64,000 bases of DNA from Pengzhenrongella frigida (lineage in GTDB: Bacteria; Actinomycetota; Actinomycetes; Actinomycetales; Cellulomonadaceae), in contig NZ_SDWW01000003.1 in NCBI RefSeq assembly GCF_004168625.1, forward strand, positions 87,433-151,432. Reading direction: 5' to 3'. The notes beneath the pieces were generated by a model that searched no databases, was not told the DNA's origin, and saw only the letters and a list, made by a program, of their open reading frames with translations. This document shows positions 35,810 to 44,408 of this stretch, one piece after another (position 1 is the first letter of the stretch; every line of letters starts with the position of its first letter). The position numbers and the translations under genes are program-made.

Positions 35810-36501
35810 TCCGCATGCACCGGCAGCAGGAGTTCCCGGCGGCCATCGAGCATCCGCACGGTCCCATCGACCGAGCCCAGCGTGGACGAGTCATGGGAGA
35901 CGACGAGGGTCGCGGCGTCGAGCTCGTGAGCGAGCCGGGTGATCAGCTCGATGATCTGGGTGCCCCGCGCGTGGTCCAGGGCTGAGGTCGGTTCGTCGAC
36001 CAGGAGCACCCGGGGGGAGCCGACCAGGGCGCGGGCGATGGCGACCCGTTGGCGTTGGCCGCCGGAGAGCTGGGCCGGGCGTTTGTGGGCCTGGTCGGCC
36101 AGCCCGACCTCCGCGAGCAGCGCCATGGCCTGCGCTCGGACCGTCGCCGGACGCCGGCCGCGCAGGTGGGCGTGCAGCTCGAGCTGCTCCAACGCGGTCA
36201 GGGACGCCAGGAGCTGGGGGGCTTGAAACACGATGCCGATCTGGTCGAGGCGCGTGCGGGTTGCCGCGGCGAGTCCGCCGCCGGGCGCGAACACCACGTC
36301 CCCGCCGATGCGCACGACCCCCGACGTCGGCCGCGTCAGGCCGCCCGCGACCGCGAGGAGACTGGACTTGCCCGACCCGGAGGGGCCGAGCAGTGCCGTG
36401 GTGGTGCCGGACGGGATGGTCAGGCTGAAGTCGTCGACGGCGGTGAGCGTCGAGTCGCCGTCGGGGTAGACGAGGGTGATGCGGTCCAGGTGCAGGTCCA
36501 T
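35806..36501 (-). CDS. ABC transporter ATPase, MacB/LolD type
   Basis: A 231-residue ATPase with Walker A GPSGSGKSSLLA near residue 40, signature LSGGQRQRVAIARAL, Walker B VLLVDEPTSALD and VVSHDSSTLG. It belongs with the FtsX-type permease upstream (36524). AAGGAG precedes ATG 36501. The pair is divergent from a two-component system, an arrangement common for envelope-stress or peptide-resistance exporters. Confidence 0.93.
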   Translation of the reverse strand: MDLHLDRITLVYPDGDSTLTAVDDFSLTIPSGTTTALLGPSGSGKSSLLAVAGGLTRPTSGVVRIGGDVVFAPGGGLAAATRTRLDQIGIVFQAPQLLASLTALEQLELHAHLRGRRPATVRAQAMALLAEVGLADQAHKRPAQLSGGQRQRVAIARALVGSPRVLLVDEPTSALDHARGTQIIELITRLAHELDAATLVVSHDSSTLGSVDGTVRMLDGRRELLLPVHAD

Positions 36502-36523
36502 CGGGGCTCTCCTTGGTATCGGG

Positions 36524-37639
36524 TCAGTGGGCGGCGAGCGCGGCGTGGGGATCCACGCGGGTGATCCGGACGATGGCGAGCGCGGCGCCGACCAGCCCCA
36601 AGCCGATCAGGGCCACCGCGGGCAGCGCGGTCGTGGCCGGGGTGACCACCACCGGCACCGCGTCCGACAGCAGGGCTGCGCCGGCGACCGCGAGCGCGGT
36701 TCCGGCACCCACCCCCAGCAGCAGCACCACGACGGCCTGACCGATGGCGTCACGCAGGAGGTATCCGGTGGACGCGCCCAAGGCCTTGAGGACCGCGACC
36801 TCACCGGCGCGGCTGATGGTCCACACGGTGAAGAACGCGCCCACGACCAGGGCGGAGATCACCAGGAGGAAGACCTGCATGGTGGTCAGGGACCCGTTCT
36901 CGGCCGAGAACGAGCCGATCGCGCTGCGGGCCTGCGTCGTGGTCACGGTGGTGGTCCCGGCGGTCGCATCGGTGGTCGCGATCGCGCCGGTGGCAGGGGA
37001 GTCCAGGGTGAGGGCGATGACGGTGGCCACGGTGTCGGGGGCGTCCGCGCGATCGTCCGCGCCGTCGCCGCCGCGGGCGCCGATGGACTGCCAGTCGGCC
37101 AGGGTGGTCCACACCACCGGGGTGTGCGCGAACGACACCTCCGCGTCCCGAACGGCTCCGACCCGGAGCTCCTGGCCCGCGAGGGTGATCGTGTCGCCCG
37201 CCCCCGCGGACAGCGCCTGCGCGGCGCCCGCGGACAGCACGACCGTCCCGGCGGCGAGGTTCGGGGACCCGCCGGGGAGCACCGCCGATCCGGGTGCGAC
37301 GCCGAGGGCGGTGACCGAGGCCGTGGTGGCGGGCGACTCCGCCCGGGTCATGGCCACGCCGAGCGGCTCGGCGCTGCGCACCCCCGGCGTCTCGGCCCAG
37401 GCCCGCCACTGGTCGGCCGTCACGGAGGAGGCGGTGAACTCCGGGGGGTCGGTCGGGGCGGGCATGGCGAAGGCGAGGTGGTCCGCCGGAAGGTCGGTGA
37501 TGGCCGACGTCGACTCGCGGGACAGGCCCGCGGTCAGGGCGGCGAGGAAGGTGACGAGGAACGTGATCAGGGTGATCACGACGAGCATGAGGGCGAAGCG
37601 GCCACGGGCGTGGCGCAGGTCGCGCAGGGCGACGAACAT
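36524..37639 (-). CDS. FtsX/MacB-type ABC permease
   Basis: A 371-residue permease with one N-terminal helix (FALMLVVITLITFLVTFLAA), a 220-residue extracytoplasmic domain rich in Ala/Thr, and three C-terminal helices around GEVAVLKALGASTGYLLRD, the hallmark FtsX coupling region. GGGAGGTCACC precedes ATG 37639. With the ATPase it would form a dimeric mechanotransmission complex; the substrate is not evident. Confidence 0.92.
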   Translation of the reverse strand: MFVALRDLRHARGRFALMLVVITLITFLVTFLAALTAGLSRESTSAITDLPADHLAFAMPAPTDPPEFTASSVTADQWRAWAETPGVRSAEPLGVAMTRAESPATTASVTALGVAPGSAVLPGGSPNLAAGTVVLSAGAAQALSAGAGDTITLAGQELRVGAVRDAEVSFAHTPVVWTTLADWQSIGARGGDGADDRADAPDTVATVIALTLDSPATGAIATTDATAGTTTVTTTQARSAIGSFSAENGSLTTMQVFLLVISALVVGAFFTVWTISRAGEVAVLKALGASTGYLLRDAIGQAVVVLLLGVGAGTALAVAGAALLSDAVPVVVTPATTALPAVALIGLGLVGAALAIVRITRVDPHAALAAH

Positions 37640-37780
37640 GGTGACCTCCCGGTCGGTGGTGACCTCCTCAGCCTCGCGGCGCAGGTGTCAGTGCCCATCG
37701 GGCCACCGGACGGGTGGCGCGAGCCGTAGGGCGGCGCGCGATCTCCATCCTTCGGCTGATGCCCTGCCGTGAGCGGTGGC

Positions 37781-37786
37781 TACCGT
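37781..37786 (+). promoter_or_regulatory. -10 box, leaderless histidine kinase
   Basis: TACCGT ends six bases before GTG 37793. Confidence 0.5.
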
Positions 37787-37792
37787 TGCGGG

Positions 37793-39076
37793 GTGCGCGT
37801 ACACCCCCTGTTCCCGGTCACCCGCGGGCTGCTGGTCGCCCTGGACGTCCTCATGGCCGGCCTGATCAGCATCGCGGTGCTGCAAGCAGACCCGACCGTC
37901 TCCCCGTGGGCGACGGTCCTCGCGGGCGGCGCATTCGGGGCCTGGTACGCCTGGGGTCGCGCCACGATCCGCGTCCTCGAGGCGCCGATCACCACCCCGC
38001 GGGGCGCGTGGTGGCCGGCGGGAGCCTGGATCACCGGCCTTGCCCTGCTCTGGGTCGTGCTGCTGGTCACCAGCACCGCCGCCCTCTGGATCGCGTTTCC
38101 GATGATGCTGCTCCAGATGCACGTCCTGGGACCGCATCGCGGCGTTCTCGCCGTCTCCGCGACCACGCTCCTGGCGGTGGGTACCGGGCTCCTCGAACGG
38201 GCCGGGACCGACGCCTCCATCGGCTTCGTCCTCGGCCCCGTGGTGGGAGCCGCCGTCGCGGTCGCCGTCGTGCTCGGGTTCGAGGCCCTGGCGCGTGAGT
38301 CCGAGGAACGCCAACGGACCGTGGAGGAGCTCACCGAGGTCCGCGAGCACCTGGCCGCAGCCGAACGAGACGCCGCCGTCGCCGGTGAACGCGAGCGGCT
38401 CGCCCGGGAGATCCACGACACCCTGGCCCAGGGCTTCTCCGCGATCGAGCTGCTCCTGCGCGCCGCCGACGCGGGCATCGGCGTCGATGACACCCGCGCG
38501 CGCGGCTACCTCGACCAGGCGCGCCGGACCGCTTTGGACAATCTCGGCGAGGCGCGCCGGTTCGTCCGAGCGCTGGCGCCGGCGGACCTCGACGGTGCCA
38601 CGCTCGTCGCGGCCCTCGAGCGGGTCGCCCGACGTGCCCAGGACACCGCGGCGAGTGACGGAACGCCCGAGGCGCTCGTCGTCCGGGTGCAGACCGCGGG
38701 CCCACGACGGGCCCTGCCGATCGCGCTGGAGGCCGCGCTGGTCCGGGTCGCCCAGTCGGCGCTGGCCAACGTGGTGCAGCACGCCGGCGCCCGGAACGCG
38801 GCCGTCACCCTGGCCTTTCTCGACGACGAGGTGATTCTCGACGTCGTCGACGACGGGCGCGGTTTCGACCCCGACCGGCAGCCCGACCGCTCGCACCCGG
38901 GCGGCTTCGGGCTGGTCGCGATGAGCTCCCGCGCGCACGAGCTCGGCGGGACCCTGGCGGTGGAGACCGCACCCGGGGACGGCACCGCCGTGGCGGTGCG
39001 CCTGCCCACCAGCGACCCCTCCGGGTCGGGCCGGACAGCGCCGTTCACTGCCGACGACCTCCAGGAGGCCCGGTGA
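37793..39076 (+). CDS. NarL-type sensor histidine kinase
   Basis: A 427-residue membrane kinase with five or six N-terminal helices (residues 10-165), a short coiled coil, the HisKA_3 phosphoacceptor REIHDTLAQGFSAIELLL near residue 208, and a HATPase domain with NVVQHAGARNAAVTL, VVDDGRGFDPD and GGFGLVAMSSRAHELGG. No periplasmic loop is large enough for a separate sensor, so it likely senses within the membrane. Its GTG lies six bases after a TACCGT box; an upstream in-frame GTG at 37769 is less likely. The response-regulator start overlaps its stop. Confidence 0.92.
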   Translation: MRVHPLFPVTRGLLVALDVLMAGLISIAVLQADPTVSPWATVLAGGAFGAWYAWGRATIRVLEAPITTPRGAWWPAGAWITGLALLWVVLLVTSTAALWIAFPMMLLQMHVLGPHRGVLAVSATTLLAVGTGLLERAGTDASIGFVLGPVVGAAVAVAVVLGFEALARESEERQRTVEELTEVREHLAAAERDAAVAGERERLAREIHDTLAQGFSAIELLLRAADAGIGVDDTRARGYLDQARRTALDNLGEARRFVRALAPADLDGATLVAALERVARRAQDTAASDGTPEALVVRVQTAGPRRALPIALEAALVRVAQSALANVVQHAGARNAAVTLAFLDDEVILDVVDDGRGFDPDRQPDRSHPGGFGLVAMSSRAHELGGTLAVETAPGDGTAVAVRLPTSDPSGSGRTAPFTADDLQEAR

Positions 39077-39699
39077 TCGACGTGGTGCTCACCGACGACC
39101 ACCCGGTCGTGCGGGCCGGTCTGCGCGCCGTGATCGAGAGCGAACCGGACATGCGGGTGATCGCCGAGCTCGGCACCGCCGAGGACCTCGTCGCCCGGGT
39201 TCGACGCCGGGAACCCGCGGACGTGCTCCTCGTGGACCTGCAGTTCGGGCCCGGTCGACTCGGCGGTGCCGACGCGACCCGCCAGATCCTCGCCGCCGGC
39301 GGCCCACCGGTGCTGATCCTCACCACGTACGGCTCGGACTCGGACATCCTCTCCGCGATCGAGGCGGGCGCAACCGGCTACCTGCTCAAGGACGCCCCCA
39401 CCGACGAGCTCGCCGCCGCCATCAGGGCCGCCGCCTCCGGAGCCGCCACCCTCGGCCCGGCGATCCAGGCGCGGCTGTTGAACCGCCTGCGTCACCCCGC
39501 TCTGTCCCTCACGCTTCGCGAGCTCGAGGTCCTGAGCCTGGTCGCACTCGGTCGATCCAACGACGCCATCGCCCGCGAGCTGTTCGTCTCCCGCGCCACG
39601 ATCAAGTCACACCTCGCCCACACCTACGACAAGCTCGGGGTGCAGTCGCGCACCGAGGCGATCGCGACCGCCCGGCGGCAGGGGCTGCTGCCGTCCTGA
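39073..39699 (+). CDS. NarL/LuxR-type response regulator
   Basis: A 208-residue regulator. The receiver has TDDHPVVRAGLRAVIESE, the phosphoacceptor Asp in VLLVDLQ near residue 55 and the conserved Lys in GYLLKDAPTDEL. The LuxR helix-turn-helix is LTLRELEVLSLVALGRSNDA followed by ATIKSHLAHTYDKLGV. AGGAGG precedes GTG 39073, overlapping the kinase stop. The likely target is the divergent MacB-like ABC operon. Confidence 0.94.
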   Translation: MIDVVLTDDHPVVRAGLRAVIESEPDMRVIAELGTAEDLVARVRRREPADVLLVDLQFGPGRLGGADATRQILAAGGPPVLILTTYGSDSDILSAIEAGATGYLLKDAPTDELAAAIRAAASGAATLGPAIQARLLNRLRHPALSLTLRELEVLSLVALGRSNDAIARELFVSRATIKSHLAHTYDKLGVQSRTEAIATARRQGLLPS

Positions 39700-39731
39700 G
39701 TCCGGCCGTCCGCAGCCCCACAGCCGGCGGA

Positions 39732-40073
39732 CTACCCCGCCGGCTGCTCTTCCCCCGGCGCGCGGTAGGTGACCAGCGCAGCCCGGTGCAGCGCGTCGAT
39801 CGTCTCGTCGACCGTGAGCAGCACCGTCGTCTCCAGCGATCCGATCGCGCCGCCGGCGGAGAGCGCCAGGGCGACGACGGCCATGGAGACGTTGTCGGGT
39901 GCCTCCCACAGGGTGTACCCGTCGTGCGCGCCAAAGGCGTACCAGAACCCGTGCAACGTGCCGCCGACCGACTCGATGTACGTCTGAGCCGCCGTGCGCC
40001 GGTCCTCGGGATGACCGATGAGCCGCGCCCACGTCTCGGGCGTGTAGCTGAACTTCGACAGGTACATCGGCAT
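39732..40073 (-). CDS. GYD-domain protein
   Basis: A 113-residue alpha/beta-barrel protein. YLSKFSYTPETWARLI and the GYD-like HDGYTLWEAPDNVSMA segment define the family, whose function is unknown. GGGAG precedes ATG 40073. It lies between the response regulator (convergent) and the SDR gene. Confidence 0.88.
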   Translation of the reverse strand: MPMYLSKFSYTPETWARLIGHPEDRRTAAQTYIESVGGTLHGFWYAFGAHDGYTLWEAPDNVSMAVVALALSAGGAIGSLETTVLLTVDETIDALHRAALVTYRAPGEEQPAG

Positions 40074-40216
40074 GACTGCTCCCGAGGTCTCGTACGGCGA
40101 CGGCGGTGGGGTCCCACGGACCCCTTTCAGCCTCCTCCCCGATCAGCGAGGCAGCCACCGCGGCCGCTGGTGCGGCGCGCGCGGTGCGGCCCGCTTCGCA
40201 CCGCTCTCTTCGCGGG

Positions 40217-41080
40217 TCAGGCGCTCGCGTCGTCGTGGGCGAGCGCCAAAGACAGCTCGCGGTGGGCCGCCGCCTGGGCGAGCAGGTCGCGGGCCTTCTG
40301 CTCGAAGACCCCGACGGCGTCTGCGCCGGCGGCGAACCGCAGCGGAGGCTCGTCGAGGGCGGTGAGCTGGACCAGGGCGGCGGCGAGCTTGGCGGGGTCG
40401 CCGCCCTGCCGGCCATTCATGCTCTGCCAGCCGGCGACGGTCCCCGCGGTCCGCTCGGCGTAGTCCTCGATCGACGACGCGGCGTAGCTGGTGGACTCCG
40501 GCGTGAGCAGCTCGGTGCGGAAGAACCCGGGCTCGACGAGCATCGTGCGGATCCCGAACGGCGCGACCTCGGGGGTCAATGACTCCATCCACCCCTCGAC
40601 GGCGAACTTCGACGCGGCATAGGCCGAGACGAACTCCCCGCCGATCAGACCGGCGGTCGAGGAGATCGTCACCACCAGACCCGAGCGCTGGGCGCGCATC
40701 ACGGGCAGCGCCGCGCGGGTGACGTTCACCGGCCCGAACAGCGTGGTCTCGAGCTGGGCCCGGAAGTCAGCCGGGGTGATCTCCTCGAAGAACCCCGCCT
40801 TGAAGTTGGCCGCGTTGTTGACGAGCACGTCGATCCGCCCGAACCGGTCCACGGAAGCCTGCACGGCGGCCTGCGCGTCGGCCGGGTCGATCACGTCGAG
40901 CGTGACCGTCACCAGGTTCTCGGACGCGCCGATCGCACGGCTCACCTGCTCCGGGTTGCGGCCGGTGGCGACCACCGCGTGCCCGGCCGCCAGGGCCGCC
41001 TGCGCGAGACGCACGCCCATGCCACGACCAGCACCAGTGACCAACCAGACCTGCTTCTGCGCCACGTTCTTCCGCGCCAT
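40217..41080 (-). CDS. short-chain dehydrogenase/reductase
   Basis: A 287-residue classical SDR. The cofactor motif is VTGAGRGMGVRLAQAALAAG (TGxxxGxG), NNAANFKAGFF is the NNAG counterpart, and YAASKFAVEG holds the catalytic Tyr and Lys with the Ser at ISSTAG. Arg after the Gly motif (ATGRNP) favours NADPH. Substrate unknown. It is divergent from the MmyB-type regulator, a pairing often seen in actinobacteria where that regulator controls the SDR. Confidence 0.92.
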   Translation of the reverse strand: MARKNVAQKQVWLVTGAGRGMGVRLAQAALAAGHAVVATGRNPEQVSRAIGASENLVTVTLDVIDPADAQAAVQASVDRFGRIDVLVNNAANFKAGFFEEITPADFRAQLETTLFGPVNVTRAALPVMRAQRSGLVVTISSTAGLIGGEFVSAYAASKFAVEGWMESLTPEVAPFGIRTMLVEPGFFRTELLTPESTSYAASSIEDYAERTAGTVAGWQSMNGRQGGDPAKLAAALVQLTALDEPPLRFAAGADAVGVFEQKARDLLAQAAAHRELSLALAHDDASA

Positions 41081-41250
41081 GTTGTGCGTCCCGTCATCGA
41101 ATCAGAGCGCCCCGCCCTCAGACGGCCGCTGCCGGCCGGATCCCGGCGACGGACACCATGCAACTGCCTGCCGGGATCGCGCGGAAGTCACTGCTAGAAG
41201 GTGCCCCGGCAGGGCACCCCTCACCCGCCGACCACCGCCGGTTCGTCGCC

Positions 41251-41256
41251 TAGCGT
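41251..41256 (+). promoter_or_regulatory. -10 box, leaderless MmyB-type regulator
   Basis: TAGCGT ends six bases before ATG 41263. Confidence 0.5.
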
Positions 41257-41262
41257 GGAACG

Positions 41263-42187
41263 ATGGACAACCGCGCCGAGGTCAAGGCCTTCCTCAGCTC
41301 CCGCCGCGCCCACCTCACCCCCGAGCAGGCCGGCCTGGCGACCTACCACCAGACCCGCCGCGTGCCGGGCCTGCGCCGCAGCGAGGTCGCCGACCTGGCC
41401 GGGGTCAGCGTCGAGTACTACGCCCGGCTCGAGCGCGGCGACCTGGGCGGCGTCTCCGGATCCGTGCTCGACGCCCTGGCCCGCGCGCTCCAGCTGGACG
41501 AGGCCGAGCGGGCCCACCTGACCGACCTCGCCCGCGCCGCCGGTCCGGCCGCGCTCAATCGTCGTCGGCCACCCCGCCGCTCAGGTCCGGCCCAGCGTGC
41601 AGCGCATCCTCGACGGGATGACCGCGCTCCCGGCGATCGTCAACAACGCCCGCCTCGACCTCGTCGCCGCCAACCGCCTCGGCCGCGCCTTGTTCGCGCC
41701 CGTGCTCGCCGATCCGGCCTGGCGGGCGAACCACGCCCGGTTCACCTTCCTCGACCCCCGCGCCCACGACTTCTGGCCAGACTGGGACCGCGCCGCCAAC
41801 GACGCCGTCGCCATGCTGCGAACCGAAGCCGGCCGCGATCCCTTCGACAAGGTCCTCACCGACCTCGTCGGCGAGCTGTCCACCCGCAGCGGCGACTTCC
41901 GCGCCCGCTGGGCCGCCCACGACGTCCGGCTGCACCGCACCGGCACCAAGCACTTCCAGCACCCCGTCGTCGGCGACCTGCTGCTGTCCTACGACGCCCT
42001 GGACCTGCCCGCCGACACCGGCCTCACCCTGATCGCCTTCACCGCCGACGCCGACTCACCCGCCGACGCCGCCCTCCGGCTCCTCGCCCGATGGGCCGCC
42101 ACCCAGAACCCGACCGCGGCCCCGACGGGCCCGCTCGGAGCGCCGCGCTCCAGTGAGCGTTGCGCCATGTTCCAGACGTGTGACTGA
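41263..42187 (+). pseudogene. MmyB-type HTH regulator, frameshifted
   Basis: The first frame encodes an XRE helix-turn-helix (LRRSEVADLAGVSVEYYARL, ERGDLGGVSGSVLDALARAL) to about residue 100. The second frame continues as the MmyB ligand-binding domain (QVRPSVQRILDGMTALPAIV, FTFLDPRAHDFWPDW, RTGTKHFQHPVVGDLLLSYD). Removing one C from the run at 41572-41575 joins them as RRRPPAAQVRPSVQ, and the span is one base over a multiple of three. As written, the regulator would lose its ligand domain. A homopolymer error in the sequence is a real possibility. The divergent SDR gene is the probable target. Confidence 0.85.
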
Positions 42188-42339
42188 CGGCCTCGCTGGC
42201 CCCGTCCAGCGCCGAAGCCCTCATTCACCGCGCGCGGCGAGCCGACGTCGAGGATCGAGCGCGCTCTGCTGGTGTCGGGGCTCTTGAGTTGCCGTCGCCC
42301 CGGACCTTTGTAGGGTCGAAGGGCCCGGGTAAGCCCGTT

Positions 42340-42359
42340 CTCGAGTCGACGAACTCGAG
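42340..42359. promoter_or_regulatory. inverted repeat upstream of formate dehydrogenase
   Basis: CTCGAGT-CGACGA-ACTCGAG, two perfect 7-base arms 26 bases before the fdh start. It could be an operator or a 5' UTR hairpin. A TAGGGT hexamer at 42311-42316 just upstream is a possible -10 box. Confidence 0.4.
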
Positions 42360-42384
42360 TCCCCGACCCTCGATGGAGAGGCAA

Positions 42385-43544
42385 ATGGCCAAGATCCTGT
42401 GCGTGCTCTATGACGACCCGACGACCGGCTTTCCACCGGTCTACAGCCGTGACGGCGTCCCCGTCATCGCGAGCTACCCGAACGGCCAGCAGGCGCCGAC
42501 GCCGCACGCCGTGGACTTCACCCCGGGCGAGCTGCTCGGCAGCGTCTCCGGCGAGCTCGGGCTGCGACGCTTCCTCGAGGACTCCGGGCACGTGCTCGTG
42601 GTCACGAGCGACAAGGACGGCCCCGACTCGACGTTCGAGCGCGAGCTCGTGGATGCGGACGTCGTGATCTCGCAGCCGTTCTGGCCCGCCTACCTCACAG
42701 CTGAGCGGCTCGCCAAGGCCACTCACCTGAAGCTGGCGATCACGGCCGGGATCGGCTCCGACCACGTGGACCTCGACGCGGCGATCGAGCGCAACGTGAC
42801 CGTGGCTGAGGTGACCTACTCGAACAGCATCAGCGTGAGTGAGCACGTCGTGATGATGATCCTCTCGCTCCTCCGGGACTATCTGCCCGCGCACGACATC
42901 GTCCGGCGCGGCGGATGGAACATCGCCGACGCCGTCCAGCGGTCCTACGACCTCGAGGGGATGCACGTCGGCACCGTCGGCGCCGGCCGGATCGGCACCG
43001 CGGTGCTGCGCCGGCTGGCCCCGTTCGACGTGCACCTGCACTATGTCGACAAGTACCGGCTCCCCGAGCAGGTCGAGCGCGAGCTCGGCCTCACCTTCCA
43101 CGCCGATCTGCGCGAGATGCTCCCGCTGCTCGACGTGGTCACCATCAACACCCCGCTGCACGGCGAGACGGAGCGGCTCTTCGACGACGCCATGATCGCC
43201 ACGATGAAGCGCGGGGCGTACCTGATCAACACCGCCCGGGGATCGCCGACCGGGACGCCGTCGTGCGTGCGCTCGAGAGCGGCCAGCTTGCGGGCTACGC
43301 GGGCGACGTCTGGTACCCGCAGCCCGCGCCGGCCGATCACCCGTGGCGGACCATGCCGCACCACGGGATGACGCCGCACATGTCGGGCTCGTCGCTCTCG
43401 GCGCAGGCCCGGTACGCGGCGGGCACGCGCGAGATCCTCGAGTGCTTCCTCGAGGGGCGCCCGATCCGGGAGGAGTACCTCATCGTCGACGGCGGCGCGC
43501 TCGCGGGTGCGGGCGCACACTCGTACACCGCCGGCACGAAGTAG
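42385..43544 (+). pseudogene. fdh: NAD-dependent formate dehydrogenase, frameshifted
   Basis: The reading is a full-length D-2-hydroxyacid-type formate dehydrogenase (formate + NAD to CO2 + NADH) split over two frames. Frame 1 has AKILCVLYDDPTTGF, the formate-site PFWPAYL, TAGIGSDHVDLDAAI and the NAD motif GTVGAGRIG, ending at INTARG. Frame 2 resumes IADRDAVVRALESGQLAGYA, with the catalytic-His segment MTPHMSG and ILECFLEGRPIREEYLIV. The break is at 43240-43242: the family has a Lys after NTARG, so four bases appear missing. As written, the first frame stops at 43371 without the catalytic His. GGAGAGG precedes ATG 42385. Confidence 0.9.
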
Positions 43545-43583
43545 CGACCTCCGCCCGACATAGAACTCGCTGCTCCCAGTGAC

Positions 43584-43599
43584 CGTTCCCGAGGGAACG
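43584..43599. other. inverted repeat after formate dehydrogenase
   Basis: CGTTCCC-GA-GGGAACG forms a perfect 7-base-arm palindrome 40 bases past the fdh stop. No T-run follows, so it is not a standard intrinsic terminator. It sits at the left edge of the lower-GC segment. Confidence 0.4.
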
Positions 43600-43711
43600 T
43601 CTCATCCCAGATATTGAGACGCATCCGTTCGCTTCTCGGAACTGACGAGCGCCGAGGAGCATCGGCCTTCCCTGGGGCCTATCCAAGCAGGATGGCTGGC
43701 TGCTTGTGTGG

Positions 43712-44008
43712 ATGACGCGACCAGAGACGATGGACGGCGAGAGAGTCGTCCAACATGCCCACGCCTGCATGGTCGCCAAGAAGCATCAACTTGGCTTCCG
43801 ACGCGGCGCCTCGTTCGTATACGACGAGCCGAGCGGGGAAATCTACGGCGCGTCGTACGACTCGGGGCAGATAGGGGTAGACCCCGACATTCTTACCGAG
43901 CTGGTCGCGTCACTTCGACCACCCGGCGACATGAACACGCGCGCGCAGATGACGCAGCGTCGCCGAGCTGGGGAGCGTGCCTCCGAGCGCAGGAAGCGCA
44001 GTCGATAG
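43712..44008 (+). CDS. hypothetical protein in island
   Basis: A 98-residue soluble, very basic protein (C-terminus rich in Arg: QRRRAGERASERRKRSR). The middle section FVYDEPSGEIYGASYDSGQI reads like folded protein. No family recognised. The start is uncertain: ATG 43712, or GTG 43706 two codons earlier; neither has a strong ribosome site. GC content is lower than in the flanks. Confidence 0.45.
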   Translation: MTRPETMDGERVVQHAHACMVAKKHQLGFRRGASFVYDEPSGEIYGASYDSGQIGVDPDILTELVASLRPPGDMNTRAQMTQRRRAGERASERRKRSR

Positions 44009-44408
44009 ACTGCTCGCCGACCGCAAGCTTGCTTGCTGCGTGCTCCCAGCGTCGCGAGTATTACCGGCGCGTGCAACCGACGGAGACTTGTGAAGGCGTT
44101 CACGGACGCAACATCGGAGAATTTCGGTCATCACGTCCGTTACGTGAGCCCGGGACGCCCTCCAAGGACAGGCCAGGAGTGTTCCGCATCTTCGTGCACG
44201 ACCGTTCAAGAGTCATAGAATACGAGTCGGGTTGCGTGACGAATGGGACCCTTTGGTTGGGCCCCAAGAGGGATGTCACGTAATCGGCCGAATGGGAGAC
44301 GAGGGGAAGCGGAGTCGCTCGCCGGGCTACATAGGCCCGCGCCCTCATGTGGTACAGCTCGTCGTCATCAACGGCTTTGTGTAGATGTAGTGGCTTGCGC
44401 GGCACAAA
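44009..44408. other. gene-poor stretch in island
   Basis: Short frames occur on both strands (for example 44100-44405 minus), but none has a ribosome site, a recognisable motif or convincing codon use. I call no gene here. Confidence 0.4.

Noticed and set aside
43584..43599. SOS (LexA) box or terminator after fdh
   Set aside because: The arms are GTTC...GAAC rather than GAAC...GTTC, and no T-run follows.
44009..44408. Short frames such as 44033-44218 (plus) and 44100-44405 (minus)
   Set aside because: No ribosome site, motif or consistent codon use; they overlap each other on opposite strands.
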